This document shows positions 23,433 to 35,579 of a stretch of DNA of 64,000 bases, piece after piece (the stretch's first letter is position 1; each line of letters begins with the position of its first letter). The notes under the pieces are model-generated. The model was not told the origin of the DNA, ran no database searches, and worked only from the letters and a program-made list of their open reading frames with translations. The translations under genes were made by a program, and so were the position numbers. Source of the stretch: Brachynemurus nebulosus (lineage: Eukaryota > Arthropoda > Insecta > Neuroptera > Myrmeleontidae); contig JAPWDM010000024.1 in NCBI GenBank assembly GCA_035578155.1, positions 248,001 through 312,000 of the forward strand. Direction: 5' to 3'.

Positions 23433-25153
23433 TATATATGTTTCTTAGAATGTTAGAAGCCCATTAAATAAACAAATGAATCAATAATTTGTTGTGTACA
23501 TTACTTGATACCCCCTCTACTCACTCGGTCGAAGTTCCACACCAAAGTAATCGCTGAAGCGGGTCGAGGCCTGAGTAGTGCTACCACACATTCTTGGAAG
23601 TTAACCTACATGGCCTACGTTTTACAAAACAACAAAAAGCTCCATAATAAAGAAACAATCTATGAATAATGTGATCAAAGAAATACCCGGAACCACTAAA
23701 ATGCATGGCGCGTAAATTTGAATTTCGCTTTCTGGAACGCGTTCGCTTAACCATTTGTTCATGCTTCACTATGTATTTCGTAAACTTTTTTCCAAGCGTA
23801 TGTCAGAATGTACCGTAATACATATGTAACCTGTAATAATCAATATGCAAAAATTTCGATTCGGTCTAACAAATTTTGAAAAATATTGATCAAACAGGTT
23901 TATTTTAACTTTCAGTACTTTATTTTTACTCTTATGTTACAGGAGAAATTTATAAAAATAATCTATGATTAGTATGAACTATTGTTTTATAACATGCTAT
24001 TTGAAAATTTATTTCTAAATTTTTGTTGTATAAAAATAATTTCTATACTTATATGCAACGAAACTAGAGCACACAAATAAAATAACAGAAAAATATAGGT
24101 TAATAATTTAGTGCTATTAAATATACACAAGTGACTACTTCAAACTACCATAAGTGTTTTACAACCAATTTAATAATGTAACATATACATACGTTTGTAT
24201 ATTTGTTCCCTGAAGAATGGAAAATGCATGAACCTATTGTTACTTGAAGTTCAAAATCGTATTAGTTACAAAATGACAATACAACTATTTGCATTTAAAT
24301 TCTCATGTTCATATTGTTCTCGTAATTGTATATGAATTAAACATTTTCCTCAGTTTCTCTATATTATTATCTGATTTTTATGCAATAAAACACAAATATA
24401 ATTTATCGATTTGAATTGAGTTTTAAAAAGAAGTTTACTACCATTGGGTTCACAGGTTAGTCCAAAATTCTGGTGTAAAATTTTTGAAATTTAAGGAAGC
24501 ACAACTAAACACTAAACACAAATAAAGAAAATTTAAAAGAATACGTTCTCTCTCAGTCGTCTGTTTGTTTGTTGGAATTGCTCAATAGGTTATTTTTCTG
24601 TAATTTCGTGCAGGACTAACAATTATTGAAGCATACATGATATACGGATAAACAGTTTAAATATTCTTAAAAAAAAAAAAGTTGCAAAAAAGAAAAATTG
24701 TTTTCTAGTTGATGGTTAATGCTTCTATTTTTCCTTAAATAATTATGTTAATATTAAACCTTTTATCCTAAACCGTTGCTTAAGAAACTGTTTGAGAAAA
24801 ACTAACAATACATAATTTAGTAAAATTTTATTGAATACCTACTTATTAAATTTAATTTTTAATTTTGTGAATCAAATTATGCTTTGGATGACGATCCATG
24901 AACCTTAAATCAATCGTTTGTATGTTTCACTGTATTATATAACTAACATATGGATCTATTTTGTACCTTCTCTATAAAAGTGATTCATATCAAATTCGCC
25001 ATTTTGTTTTTATTTCAAATTTTTGCTTCGGATTCATAATCAACGACCCCGAAAATCCCAAAATACTTATTTTCAGCCAAATTTATAACGATTTCGACTT
25101 TTGGCCAGCTTTTTAGGATTTAGCCCCACTGTGCAACGTTTAAATAATTAGCG
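23433..25153. other. AT-rich interval, no supported gene
   Basis: No frame above about 62 codons, and no paired repeat ends. Bases 23500-23780 are slightly GC-richer without recognisable content. 24980-25140 has repetitive AAATTT phrases just before the next TIR element. Confidence 0.4.
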
Positions 25154-26924
25154 CAGTCAATGGAGCATAATGCCTCCGATTTGCTTGAAAGAGGACCTTA
25201 AGGTCCTCTTTTAAGAAAAGATTTGAAAATTTGGAATTAGGCTTAGCTTAACCTTAACTTGAAGGGTGACATTGATCCGTGGGGTGCTTTTATCCTGGGG
25301 GTGCCACTTCATCTCGGGGGTGGAAATTTTTTTGGTCAAAATAACACCAGAAATCGATTAATTGACTCATTTAAAGAAAAAAAGGTTGTATGAAGTTTTT
25401 TCGTAAAAGCAATACTTTTCAAGTTATTAGCGATTGAAAACTCCGAATTTTCCCACGTTTTTCAACGGTTTTTCGCCAATATCTCAAAAACTAAGCATTT
25501 TAGTGATAATTTTATGAGCAGATAAAAAAACAAACAAATTCCTTTTTTGAAAAGTATTGAGAAATTGGAGGTAGAAGCCGTCTTTTTTTTGTCTGTACTC
25601 AAATCGAGGTATTCAAAGCCATTTAGCGTGCAACGGATTCATTTTACGAATATGACCATAGAAAGGTTTTTTATAGTGCCTGAAAAGACTTTTAAAATGA
25701 GCACTGTTAAAAGTCCTTTGAACGCAAACTCAGTGATCTGTCATGTAAAAACCAGGGACATCCCAAATTTTATTTTAAAAATTGATGAGTTAAAGAAGCA
25801 CTATTTCCACCAAAATTAAAATTAATCGTATCCCGTCTGAATTTTACTTTAATGTGATGATATCAATGGGATCATGATGGTTTGGCCGGTTTGGAATGCA
25901 TAATTTTTGAAAAAATCACGATTTAAAGGAAAATTTTTTTTCAAATTTTTCAAAAAATTGCCTTTTTCATAATATTTCAAAAACAATGAAAGATACGTAA
26001 AAAATTGTAGGTATCAAAAATGTAGATCTTTTTTCAATTTTTTTTTTTTTTTTGTCAGCTGAAAATTGACGGAAATATGACTGTTCAAAGAGCGCGCGGT
26101 AGTACAATCACAACCTATTTTTAGCCCTTTGACCCTTCGCCGTTTGAAAACGATAGGCTTTACACTATATGTTAAAATTTGTAGCTCTTTTAATTACCTT
26201 TAAAGGGGTTTCTGTGCATTGCCCTAGCTTAAAAATTGTAAGAGTTATGGTCAAAAAACATAACGTTTTTTTTTTCTATTGTATATAAAATATTGAAAAT
26301 ATTGTATATAAAATATAATTGTATGAAAATACATTTTTAATATTATTTTAAACTTAGGGGTGGTTTTTAAGGGTTGAAAAGTTTGAACATATGATAGTCA
26401 TGTTTGAAAATATGAAACGATATTAAGATCAATTTCTGTCATACAAAAGTAATTTTTAAAAATTTTTTTAATCTAGGGGTTGTTTTTAAGAACTGTAAAG
26501 TTTTTTAAGGGTTAAAAAGGGGTAAAACATATCACAATCATGTTGGAGAACGTGAAACAATATTTACTCAGTATTTAAATTACTTTAAGTTATAAAAAAG
26601 TAATTTTTCATTGTTATTTTTAAGTTAGGGGTGGTTTGTGGGGGTTGTAAAGTTTTTTAAGGGTTGAAAAAGGGTTCAACATGTGATAATCATGTTAGAG
26701 AATACTAAAAATTTTCACTCTTTATATTTTAACAAGTTAAAATCGCTAAATATCAATTTTTTGATAAAGGGGTGATTTTCACCGCTTAAAAATAAAAAGC
26801 ACCCAAGGGGCCAATATCACCTTTGAAGCTAAGGGCAAGATAAGCCTAATTTCAAACTTTCATGTAAATCGGTTGATAGGCAAGTAAATCGGAGGTAAGG
26901 CTCGATTTGCATCTCCATTGACTG
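25154..26924. mobile_element. 1.77-kb element with about 130-bp imperfect TIRs
   Basis: The left end CAGTCAATGGAGCATAATGC and right end ...CTCCATTGACTG are inverted repeats. Similarity continues inward through CCTCCGATTT, AATTAGGCTTA and GGTGCTTTTA on the left, matching the reverse complement of the last ~170 bases. A 25-base palindrome centred on CCTTAAGG lies in the left arm at about 25188-25212. The interior holds a diverged tandem array (26356-26770). A 90-codon frame at 25547-25819 shows no recognisable domain. Non-autonomous; superfamily unknown. Confidence 0.72.
26356..26770. repeat. Tandem array inside the 25-27 kb element
   Basis: The phrase AGGGGTGGTTTTTAAGGGTT or a variant recurs at 26356, 26475 and 26627, with a partial AGGGGTGATTTT near 26768. 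Spacing is about 119 to 152 bases. Each unit continues with a GTTTTTTAAGGGTT-like block, then a CATGTT(G/A)GAGAA-like block. Units are diverged and of unequal length. Confidence 0.65.
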
Positions 26925-26979
26925 TACAATTTATCAAATCAAACTTCTATCTTAATCAAATTTTAATACTAATACCAGT

Positions 26980-27478
26980 ATAGGCAGAGTAAATTTAAAA
27001 ATAAAAGTGAATTTACTGTCATAATAAATGTAAAATAAATTTTGTAATTTAAAAAATATTATTGATGTCAGTTTTAATTTATAAAATAAGAACTTTGGAT
27101 TTTTTGGGAAGAAAAAATATCTTCATAAAAGCCTTCAAGTTCACTATTTAAGGTTTTCTTTTAATATTTAAAAATAAAACACAAAGGCTATTGGCGGATA
27201 AGCATGGGAAAAAATGGCCTCGTACGAATTGTGTTGGCTTTTTTACTGCTAACTGCTATCGACATAAAATTGAAATTTACTGAGCTTCAGCCCTTTAAAA
27301 CTTAAACCCTTTTTTTAAATCCTCAATTACTCGGACACTTGTCATCGGTTTTGAAAACACCAAAATGACAATTCGCCTCTACCCTTTCAACCACATTTAG
27401 ATATCTTGAAAATACCGAAGATGTAGCGAAAAATTCGTCTCCCGTGATGGGACCCCGCTGCTCACGGCGTTTTTTTAT
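26980..27478 (+). mobile_element. Hairpin-ended repeat family, copy C
   Basis: It matches copy A (7202-7728) in order and spacing: GGCTATTGGCGGATAAGC, CCTCGTACGAATTGTG, ATACCGAAGATG and the terminal hairpin CCGTGA (27442-27447) / TCACGG (27462-27467), followed by CG and seven T. It starts shortly after the right TIR of the previous element. No open frame is shared between copies. Confidence 0.6.
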
Positions 27479-28340
27479 TACGGTGAAAAAGAAAAAGGAA
27501 AAAGCAGAAAATTTGTCTACTACACGGTACTAATAATGTTAATTATTGTCACGTGTTGATTATCCAGACCTAGATCAACAACAAAATAATCCAATAGAAA
27601 CAGATCAATGTACAATAATGAACTAAATCGAATAAACTTATTCAAATTGATTTATATCCGTCCTATGTATGTGTAGGTACATTTATATATTCCTTAGGTA
27701 CACACTACACACACATTATGTCTGTATGTGTATGTATATCACATCTATGACAATCATATTATTTTATAGGTCGCGTGTACATACATATTTTTAAATAAAA
27801 AAGAGCATGTCACGATTAATTCCACTTTAATTTGTCGTTCACATTTATTTTATAAAATAATAGCGTCAATTAAAATAATAATTAAATCAAATTTTCAGTT
27901 TTTTAGCATGACAGCTTAGCTCATGTGTATTAAGCCCCACAAACATTGGCGGAATTTGGGGGGACAAGGGAGGCAACTGTCCCCCAATATTCGTGCAAAT
28001 AAAAAATTAAAAGCTTAAACAAAAGAATGCAGAAATTCAGTCGAACATTTGTTGACCTGGACTAGTTTGCTAATCTCAGGATCTCCCAAGGTGGTTTTTA
28101 TGTTAAATATATTCCTTGCCCCCTTCCTTCCCCATTATTTTTCTTGAAATTTCTATGCCCACAAGAATATGCATTTTAACCATGAAAAAAAGTTAAGACA
28201 AATTTTTGCAGCGAAACATGATAACAATAAAATCGAGGTTTTGTTTGGTAGAGGGCATATAACCAGATAAGTATAGCCAATTAACTCCCGATAACGAATT
28301 ATTTTAATAACTATATAAACCTAATGATAAGGCTGTAAGC
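27479..28340. other. Mostly AT-rich, one possible MITE end
   Basis: At 27951-28003 CATTGGCGGAATTTGGGGGG begins a GC-rich patch resembling the 46303 MITE terminus (CAATGGCGGATCC). A clear opposite end was not found; 28125-28165 is C-rich and may be a decayed partner. No coding evidence. Confidence 0.35.
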
Positions 28341-28806
28341 CAGGGGTTCTCAACCTTTCAGACTCGGAGCCCCCCTTCATACTTTGGTGTGAGGTTACGC
28401 CTCCCTTTACGGATTAAGTTAATTTAGACTTATATATGATAAATTTACTTACATTATGTTTGAGTAAAATGACTTTGAACTTAGGCTAAACATACTCTGG
28501 TAAGGAATATAAAATTGTATTTCTTCAAATACAAATTTTTATTACACAAATCATCGGAAAAATCACAAGTCAGCTAGTTTCTCACGCCTGACCGGACGCT
28601 CACTTACATGTTATTGAGTTAATAGCTATAAAGAAATTTCAATCATTGTGCGTTTGTGTCCAGCATCAAATTCAAATTTTTGTTGTTGTAAATATACATG
28701 CAAAAACAACCGTTTCAAAAACTACAAACTTATTTAATTTTTTTAATTTTCTGGCGCCTCCCCTGGAATTCTTCCACCCCCCCACCCCCCGGGTTGAGAA
28801 CCGCTG
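28341..28806. mobile_element. hAT-type non-autonomous element, 466 bp
   Basis: The termini CAGGGGTTCTCAACC (left) and GGTTGAGAACCGCTG (right) form a near-perfect inverted repeat of a type well known from hAT elements. The flanking octamers CTGTAAGC (28333-28340) and CCGTAAGC (28807-28814) agree at seven of eight positions, fitting an 8-bp target duplication. GC-rich edges (GAGCCCCCCTT, CCCACCCCCC) surround an AT-rich core. No transposase remains; the 89-codon frame over its right end is incidental. Confidence 0.85.
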
Positions 28807-29570
28807 CCGTAAGCAATGGAAATCCACAACCTTCCCTGCCAAAATCGGGTATCTAGTTATAGAGATTAAAAAAAATAATGACTACTGTATTTTCAAAAAA
28901 AAATTTTCTGGGTAACTACGTAATATAGGGCAATAATTTCAAAAGGATATGAAAGCAAAAATTCTCGAGAATATTTATATTATCGAGCTTTATCCTTGTT
29001 ATGGATATGTGTAGATAATTATTAAAGAAATATGTTTTAGTGTCCATTTATGACCGCCGCTTTTTTATTTAGCGGTAATTAAAATCGATTGTTTTGTTTA
29101 CACTTCTTTCCCGTTATAAACAGCTGCAAAAGATTGAAATAGAATCATATACTGTTTTTACATAATAAAATTCCCATATACGTAAAAATAGTTTCAGTAT
29201 TTTGTAGTTACTTATAACGGGGTAAAAGTGTACTTATTTAATCATATATTCAGATGTCGATACGTCATATAATGGCGAGTTATTTTTATTTAAAAGGGAC
29301 GGAGCTTTAGCTTGTTTTTTTTTTGTTTTTTTTTTTTTTTTTCTGTAGGAAAGTGATTTGCATGTTGTTGACACAGACAATTATTATACTTCGTAACAAC
29401 TTTATTAATATCTAAAATGTAGTACTGGTTCGATTTTAATATTTAACGTGGTAATAAGTAGGTACACTAAACATATTTTTTGACAATTTCCTATTAGCTA
29501 TATTTCCATAGATGTTTTATTTTAGTTTAGGAAAGTGATATATATAATTATATAGGGTACTTAAAATTTC
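28807..29570. other. AT-rich interval, no supported gene
   Basis: A T/G-rich tract lies at 29316-29342. No paired ends, RNA gene or coding signature seen. Confidence 0.4.
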
Positions 29571-29825
29571 ATATAAACGACAACACAGTTACCGATAGGA
29601 TATTCTATCGGGGGCAAATTACTTATATTTAAATCTAACCTTTCGATTATCCTTGATTAAGTATCTCGAAAATTATAGCAGATAGGAAAAAGTCACTTTA
29701 TTTGACACAACATTTTATTTTTAAAGGACTTTCGATTAATGTATATAATTTCAGAGTCGGGGAGCCACTAGAAACGTTGTTCGGCAGACTGGGAGTGACA
29801 ATTTTTATTTTTTTTAGTTTACTTA
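29571..29825 (+). mobile_element. Diverged partial copy of the 62.4-63.4 kb element
   Basis: It aligns by eye with 62795-63035: shared ATAAACGACAA, ACAGTTAC, TTTCGATTAT, TCTCGAAAA, ACTTTATTTGACACAACA-like and TGTATATAATTTCAG blocks in the same order. Only the internal part is present; neither terminal repeat was found here. Confidence 0.65.
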
Positions 29826-30506
29826 TTAGATTTGAGGTTACTTTATGGTATTAAGTATTTACTAAATAAAACACTTTATATTTTGCAAAAATACCACTTT
29901 TATTTTAACTCTCATGACATGTTTCGATCAATTATGATCATTATCAAACAAGATTGATAATGTGTTCAAAGATGTTTAAACATTCACACAGAAATAATAT
30001 TATTTTTTATATTTACCCATTTTTAGGGAGTGAAATAACATCTTCAACTATGAACTATGAACAACTTTGTTACGACTACCGTCGTAGAGTTCTAGCTAGT
30101 AATAAATATACCTATCCAACATTATTAATTTTTTGCATCTACATATTTTTAACGAGTTTCAGCATGAATTAAGAAAGTACGTAAAATATTTAAATACTAC
30201 TATCGCAGCATCCTGCATAACAGCGAATTTCCGTTTATAAAAATCCGTTTTTCTGTGATTTTTCACGCTTTTAAGTCATTTTTCCTCATCTTTCTAATGG
30301 TGTAAATAAAATCGTATACATACCTTCACCCTTCTCTCAAGAACATGGAAAGTGAGACAGGAATATACAAATCTCTCAAAAGTAAGGCAAAAGCACTTCA
30401 AAAGAAGTGTAATGTTCTTAAAAGTAAGAGCAAGCCACTTTGGCTAACATCGATACGAATGCGCCCAATTTAAAACAAAAAAATACGAAAAAATATTCCC
30501 ATAAAT
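29826..30506. other. AT-rich interval with one repeat-family end
   Basis: At about 30205-30235 CGCAGCATCCTGCATAAC and AGCGAATTTCC resemble the termini of the composite family (35515, 54422), but no partner end or array follows. Otherwise nothing recognised. Confidence 0.4.
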
Positions 30507-32666
30507 AGCCAAGACACACGAACCATGCCACGACCACGCGACAGCGACAAAATAGTGGCTGCTCTGTGGCCGGATATGTATGTATGTAGTTTTCCTATGC
30601 GAACACAAATTTCAGGACACACGAGCCACAACTTGTCGTCGTAATCGGACACTGTCGCAATGTGTCGTCGTATTGTCGTTTTTAGTCGTAAAACTTGCGA
30701 CTACTGGACCACTTATAAGCGACAGATACATACTACTAGTACTATAGTGTCTTTCGAACATTACAACAAATAATTAAATAATACGACCAAACTGCCAAAT
30801 GTCATTTGGCAGTTAGACGTGTTTTTGCTTTTAATTGACTCAGATCGTTTTTTTAATTCAAAAGTCAAAGTTCAGACTGAATTAAATATTGCACTAATTG
30901 AAAATATTATGTTACAAGTTAAATTTTTGGGTTTATATCATGTAAATTTTATATTCATATAGACCTTCTTATGAAGCTGTCATTATTTAGTTTCGCAGTA
31001 TTTTGATATCATATTAACTTTTTTTACCCATGAATTTATAAATAATTATTATAATAATTAAAAAATAAAGCATTTCACTTCTTAGAATTTATTTAAATTT
31101 GCTATTTTACATTTAGTATTTCAAATATATTCCTAAAAATTATTTGCCGTTTTCAATTTTAAATGAATTATACGAACCAATTTACTCAGTTCTAAGGTTT
31201 ACAAAGATAATCGAAAAATTTATTTTACTGACCAATGGTTACGCATAAAATATAACAATTATAAAAGATTCTTGTTTAATAGAAACATTTTTAGGACATG
31301 TTTAATTTACAATAAAGGTACCGCTGTTATAAACATACCCTGTATAAATATTGTTTATTGATTTATTTTTACAAAATTATTTATGTAATACAAAATAATT
31401 ATTACAAAGGAAATTTGGTTAACAGAATTGAAACATTCGATGCACACTAGTTCGCTCCGCGGTCAGTTAACCCTGAAGGGTCGTATACTAGTTCGCTCCC
31501 GTAACTATATGCTAATGCGATTAAGGATTATTTTAAGAGCCCAAAGAAAGAAAAATTACACAAATTGGAGAGAAAAATAAGAATGTTATTTGTGTTTTAT
31601 AACTTAATATTAAATACATTATAAATTTGGTGTAAATTTATATGACGTAAGTTTTACAAAGTCGAATCTACGTATTATATTTTGTTTCAATAATGATATT
31701 TTACCTTCTACAAATTCCTTACGCAAATTAATTACCTTGCGATACACTATTTTGTGCCTTTATTTAAATTTTTTTATGTTCTTATGAAAATTATATTTAT
31801 AATTATTTACATGGTTTGACTTTTTCACTTACCATTTCACATACTTCCATATAGATGACAAAATTATACAGATTGGTTGTTAAACTAGCTTTTCTTCAAC
31901 TTATTGGCCACAAATAATACCTAATGTGCGAATATTTGCTTTTCATCTTACTATATCCCCACCATCATTTAGGTAATTAATTTTACCTGTTAGTAGATAA
32001 TAAGTCGGGAACGAACTAATCTACGACCCTTTTTCAAGATAAGATTAAAATCTGACCGCGGGAGCGAACTAGTATGCACCCGAAACATTTTTATGGAATG
32101 GAAAAACCGGTCGGTTAAGAATAAAAGCACAATGTCATGTACTAGAAGCTCTCCTGCTGTTTGAACGTGGATTATTGACTGTTATTAAATAAATAAGCTA
32201 TATAATAAATTATTTAAACCTTTCTAGTTTTAGAATAATAGAAAAGAATTAAAAATTCAAAGAAACAGAAGGCTGAAAAATTTTGAAATATTTTATCAAA
32301 TAATTTTAAAAATTGAATCTGCAAAAATATGTCAGACCAAAATACCGATATGTATTTTAAAAGAAATATTATTTAAGAGAAGCATCAGCTCTTTGATTAA
32401 TTTTGTTTATTTTTATCCTAGCGTGCCAAAAATTGTAAGTTTCTTAAATTTCAGTATTGATAAAGTAATTATTGTATAAATACTTAACGCAGACACTGTA
32501 TATAACAAACAGTATTAGTGGCTTTGATGCCGCCTAGCAGTGATTGTACGTCATTCGGTCACTAAAGAGTCGCTCGCAAGTCGTCGTCTATAGGACACAC
32601 GAACAACAGTAAAACCGCGCAACAACGACAAAAAAGTGGCCGTCGCGTGGTTGGTGTGTCTTGGCT
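30507..32666. mobile_element. 2.16-kb element with inverted GACACAC ends
   Basis: The left end AGCCAAGACACACGAACCA and right end TTGGTGTGTCTTGGCT are inverted. Inward, both sides carry CCACGCGAC, GTGGC and GACGAC-type blocks, with GGACACACGA motifs at 30613 and 32592. The edges are GC-richer than the AT-rich core, which includes a 644-bp nested element (31438-32081) and a palindrome CTGCCAAATG / CATTTGGCAG near 30792. No transposase frame was seen. Boundaries are approximate because no target duplication was confirmed. Confidence 0.55.
31438..32081. mobile_element. 644-bp nested element with 8-bp target duplication
   Basis: It is flanked by the exact octamer GAAACATT at 31430-31437 and 32082-32089. 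Its ends are inverted repeats of about 60 bases: TGCACACTAGTTCGCTCC and GCGGTCAG near the left, matching CTGACCGCGGGAGCGAACTA and TAGTATGCACCC at the right. The CTAGTTCGCTCC motif occurs twice per end, once at the tip and once about 45 bases in, giving a double-motif terminus. The 8-bp duplication suggests a hAT-like origin, though the tips are not the classical CAGGG. No coding capacity. Confidence 0.82.
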
Positions 32667-34557
32667 CAAAAGAATGTCTTGAAAATTCAGTAGAATAACA
32701 TTTAGTACAAGAGAACTCTTTAGTCTAGTAAACTAAAAATCGATTTAGAATTTTTCAAAGATTTAGACATAATAAGCTTTGTAGCAAGCACTCAAACGTA
32801 ATTGAAGTTCCGTAATAAAATTGGATATCATCATAAATTTTCAAAAAATATTTAAATTCTACCTAACAAAGCTCTAATATATAAATAAATCTAATAGAAA
32901 CGACGTATCGCTTATTAATAAGTTTTCGATGTATTTTTAAATTTAAGGTATTTTCCTAAAAATATAGTTTAATTTTTTTAATCCAGTGTAGTCATAACTA
33001 TTTTGCTTGATTAAATCCATTTTTTTTTTCAGTTGCAATATCTTTATTTTAATGTTATGAAGAGACACAATAAAGGCGTAAGATTTAAATACTCACTTAA
33101 TAAATTTTTTTCAAGCATTCAATATTTTCAACATAATATATTCTTATAGATACAAGTGAAAGAAAAAATATAGGTAAAGATTTCTTTTATTTCTTTGTTC
33201 TGTATAACGAACATATTTCCTTTAATTTTGCGAGATAAAAAGTTTTCTGATTAGAGTGAGAATAATATCAAACAGAAAACAAGAGAGAGTAATAAGTACA
33301 TCTATGTATTAAGCAAAGAGATTCTTCTGTTATTATATATACGAGTATAAGGTACTGTCATAGCCTGAAGCTTTTAAAATCTCGGTCGTCTTACCTTATT
33401 TCAATATGAATGACAAAGTTTCCGAATTTTCTCCGTATTGTATTATGTGTTGTATAATATAATCTAGTTCAAATCATGACTTATCCGTCTTTCAGGTTTG
33501 TTTGTTAAACTTTGTTATTTTAAAGTTTTAGATAAATGTCACATTATAAAGACAGAGGATGAATGTATCATATATTTTCAAGAACTGCATTATTCTATCT
33601 CCGTTCACTTTATTTTACCTCTAATAAAATTAAAGAAAAATATTATTATTTTATAAATAGATAACTGTCATTTGTCATAATGTAACGTCTGCAAGTGTTA
33701 AAGTTCCATTTACTTTATTAGAGTGGCGTAAAGTTTTTGTAACTGTTGTTTATATTTTAATAAAGTTTAATTTAATTTAAAAATTTCTTATACATATATC
33801 ATTTTTAAGTTACTTTAAAATATAATGTAAAATTTTTATCAACGACAAAACTTTTGTTTTGACGTCAACATATCCTATGATGTAAGGCGACATTGAAGGC
33901 AGTTGTTCACAAAAAACAAGGCATAAAAAGCCACAAAGATAAAAGGAATTGAAACAAAAACGTTGTAAAATAATATACACAGCATGCAGTATAAAATTCA
34001 AGTTAGCTTAAAGCTGCGATTATGAAGAACGCTTGCAAACGTGCATGCGATTATAAATTGTTATATTCTGTATTGAACTTATTGTACGATGTTTAGAAAA
34101 GTTATGCATCCTATGTTACCCACAGATTCTTCACTTGCTTTGATAAATTCTTGGGTACTGGTTTAGAATTGGAGCTCCACCTACTATTGGTTATAAAACC
34201 AAAACTGATCTGGTCGTCCGATTTTAATGATCCTTTTTAATGATATTTTTAAATGTTGGGCATTACGGAGGATTAATTATAAAAATGATACTAGAATGCG
34301 ATACCAATACTAACGAAGCTAGGAAAACTCCACCTCTTTTTGGCTTATAATAACAAAACTAATGATTTAATGTTAATGATTTTTGTTTTTAAATATTCGG
34401 TATTGTGGGAGGGACGAGGGTGGAGTAAGTTAAAAAAAATACTAGAACTCGATACTAATACTGGAAAGGCTGGAGAGCTTTTGTTAAATCTGAAAATTTC
34501 ATATATTGGTAGAAATAAGTAGGCATGGAAGCACCATCGAATCCTCATTTTCGAGTA
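32667..34557. other. AT-rich interval, weak internal repeat only
   Basis: A diverged duplication occurs at about 34282-34345 and 34433-34490, with shared ATACTAGAA(T/C)(G/T)CGATAC and AATACT blocks. The 110-codon minus frame at 34345-34677 has no recognisable domain. Nothing else supported. Confidence 0.4.
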
Positions 34558-35030
34558 ATAGTATATTATAAATATAATAGTATACAGCTGATAGTGATAG
34601 CTATTACTTACGAAATTGCGACATGAGCCGAGTTTACGAGGCGAGTGTCGTAATACGTCTGAATGAGCAATAGCCATTGCAAGCGAGATTTAAATAAAAT
34701 TGAATATAAATTTTAAATCAAACGAATACAATTATTAATCTATGTCTAATTTCATTAAATGTTTATATATGTACAAACGATGAAAACAAAATACACGGTA
34801 CTTTGTTTACTTAGACGTTACTACGCAACATATATGAAATTAAAACTTGATACATACATTATTCACAGAACAATCGCAAACCCATTGAATAATGGTTAAT
34901 ACTGTGATTTCATTGGTCAAAAAGGTATTGAGTAATGATCATTCCTCCACACCTTTGAATAATGCCTAACTTTCTCAACAATTAACAAATATATAATAAT
35001 TGTGTTCTTCAACAGGAGTAGGAAAAAAGT
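34558..35030. repeat. About 480-bp dispersed repeat, copy 1
   Basis: It matches 60376-60862 along its length: GATAGCTATTACT, AGCAATAGCCATTGCAAGCG, ATGTTTATATATGTACAAAC, ATGGTTAATACTGTGATTTC and GTGTTCTTCAACAGGAGTA occur in the same order. The first 110 bases contain an internal inverted repeat (GCTATTACTTAC against GAGCAATAGC). Fragments recur at 41390-41480 and, reversed, at 42470-42600. Probably a non-autonomous DNA element; termini are not defined. Confidence 0.75.
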
Positions 35031-35579
35031 AGTTATTTATAATTAGATTCCATTATTAAATTACCATTTGTCTAAAAATGAGTTTCAATGATGATCCCCC
35101 GTCCATTTATCTCTTCTATCAATATGAATTTTTTTCAGATTTAACAAAAATTTTCCAGCTTTTTCAATATTGTTTTCCAGTATTTTTTCACTAATCTTCC
35201 GTAATGCCGATTACTTCAAAAAAAATGATTGAAGTTGGACCATCAGTTTAGTTTTTATAGCCAAAAGTAGACGCGGAGTTCTAAATTTAAATTACCCAAA
35301 TTACCCAAAAGCTTATCGAAGTAAGTGAGGAATCTGTGAGTGAAATATAACTCATGATTTTACAAACACTGTATAATATTTTCTATTGTAATCAGAAATA
35401 ATAACTATAAAATTATTGAATTATCCTTTCGACAAATTGCCAGGCGATGAATTGTTGCCGATGTACTTTTCGAACAAGGAATTGACTATCGTCCTTTGTA
35501 ACACCAAAAAAAAACCCTGTCGCAGCATCTGCATAACATAGGCAATTTCTAAATATTGGGCAATGGCGGATGTCATCTA

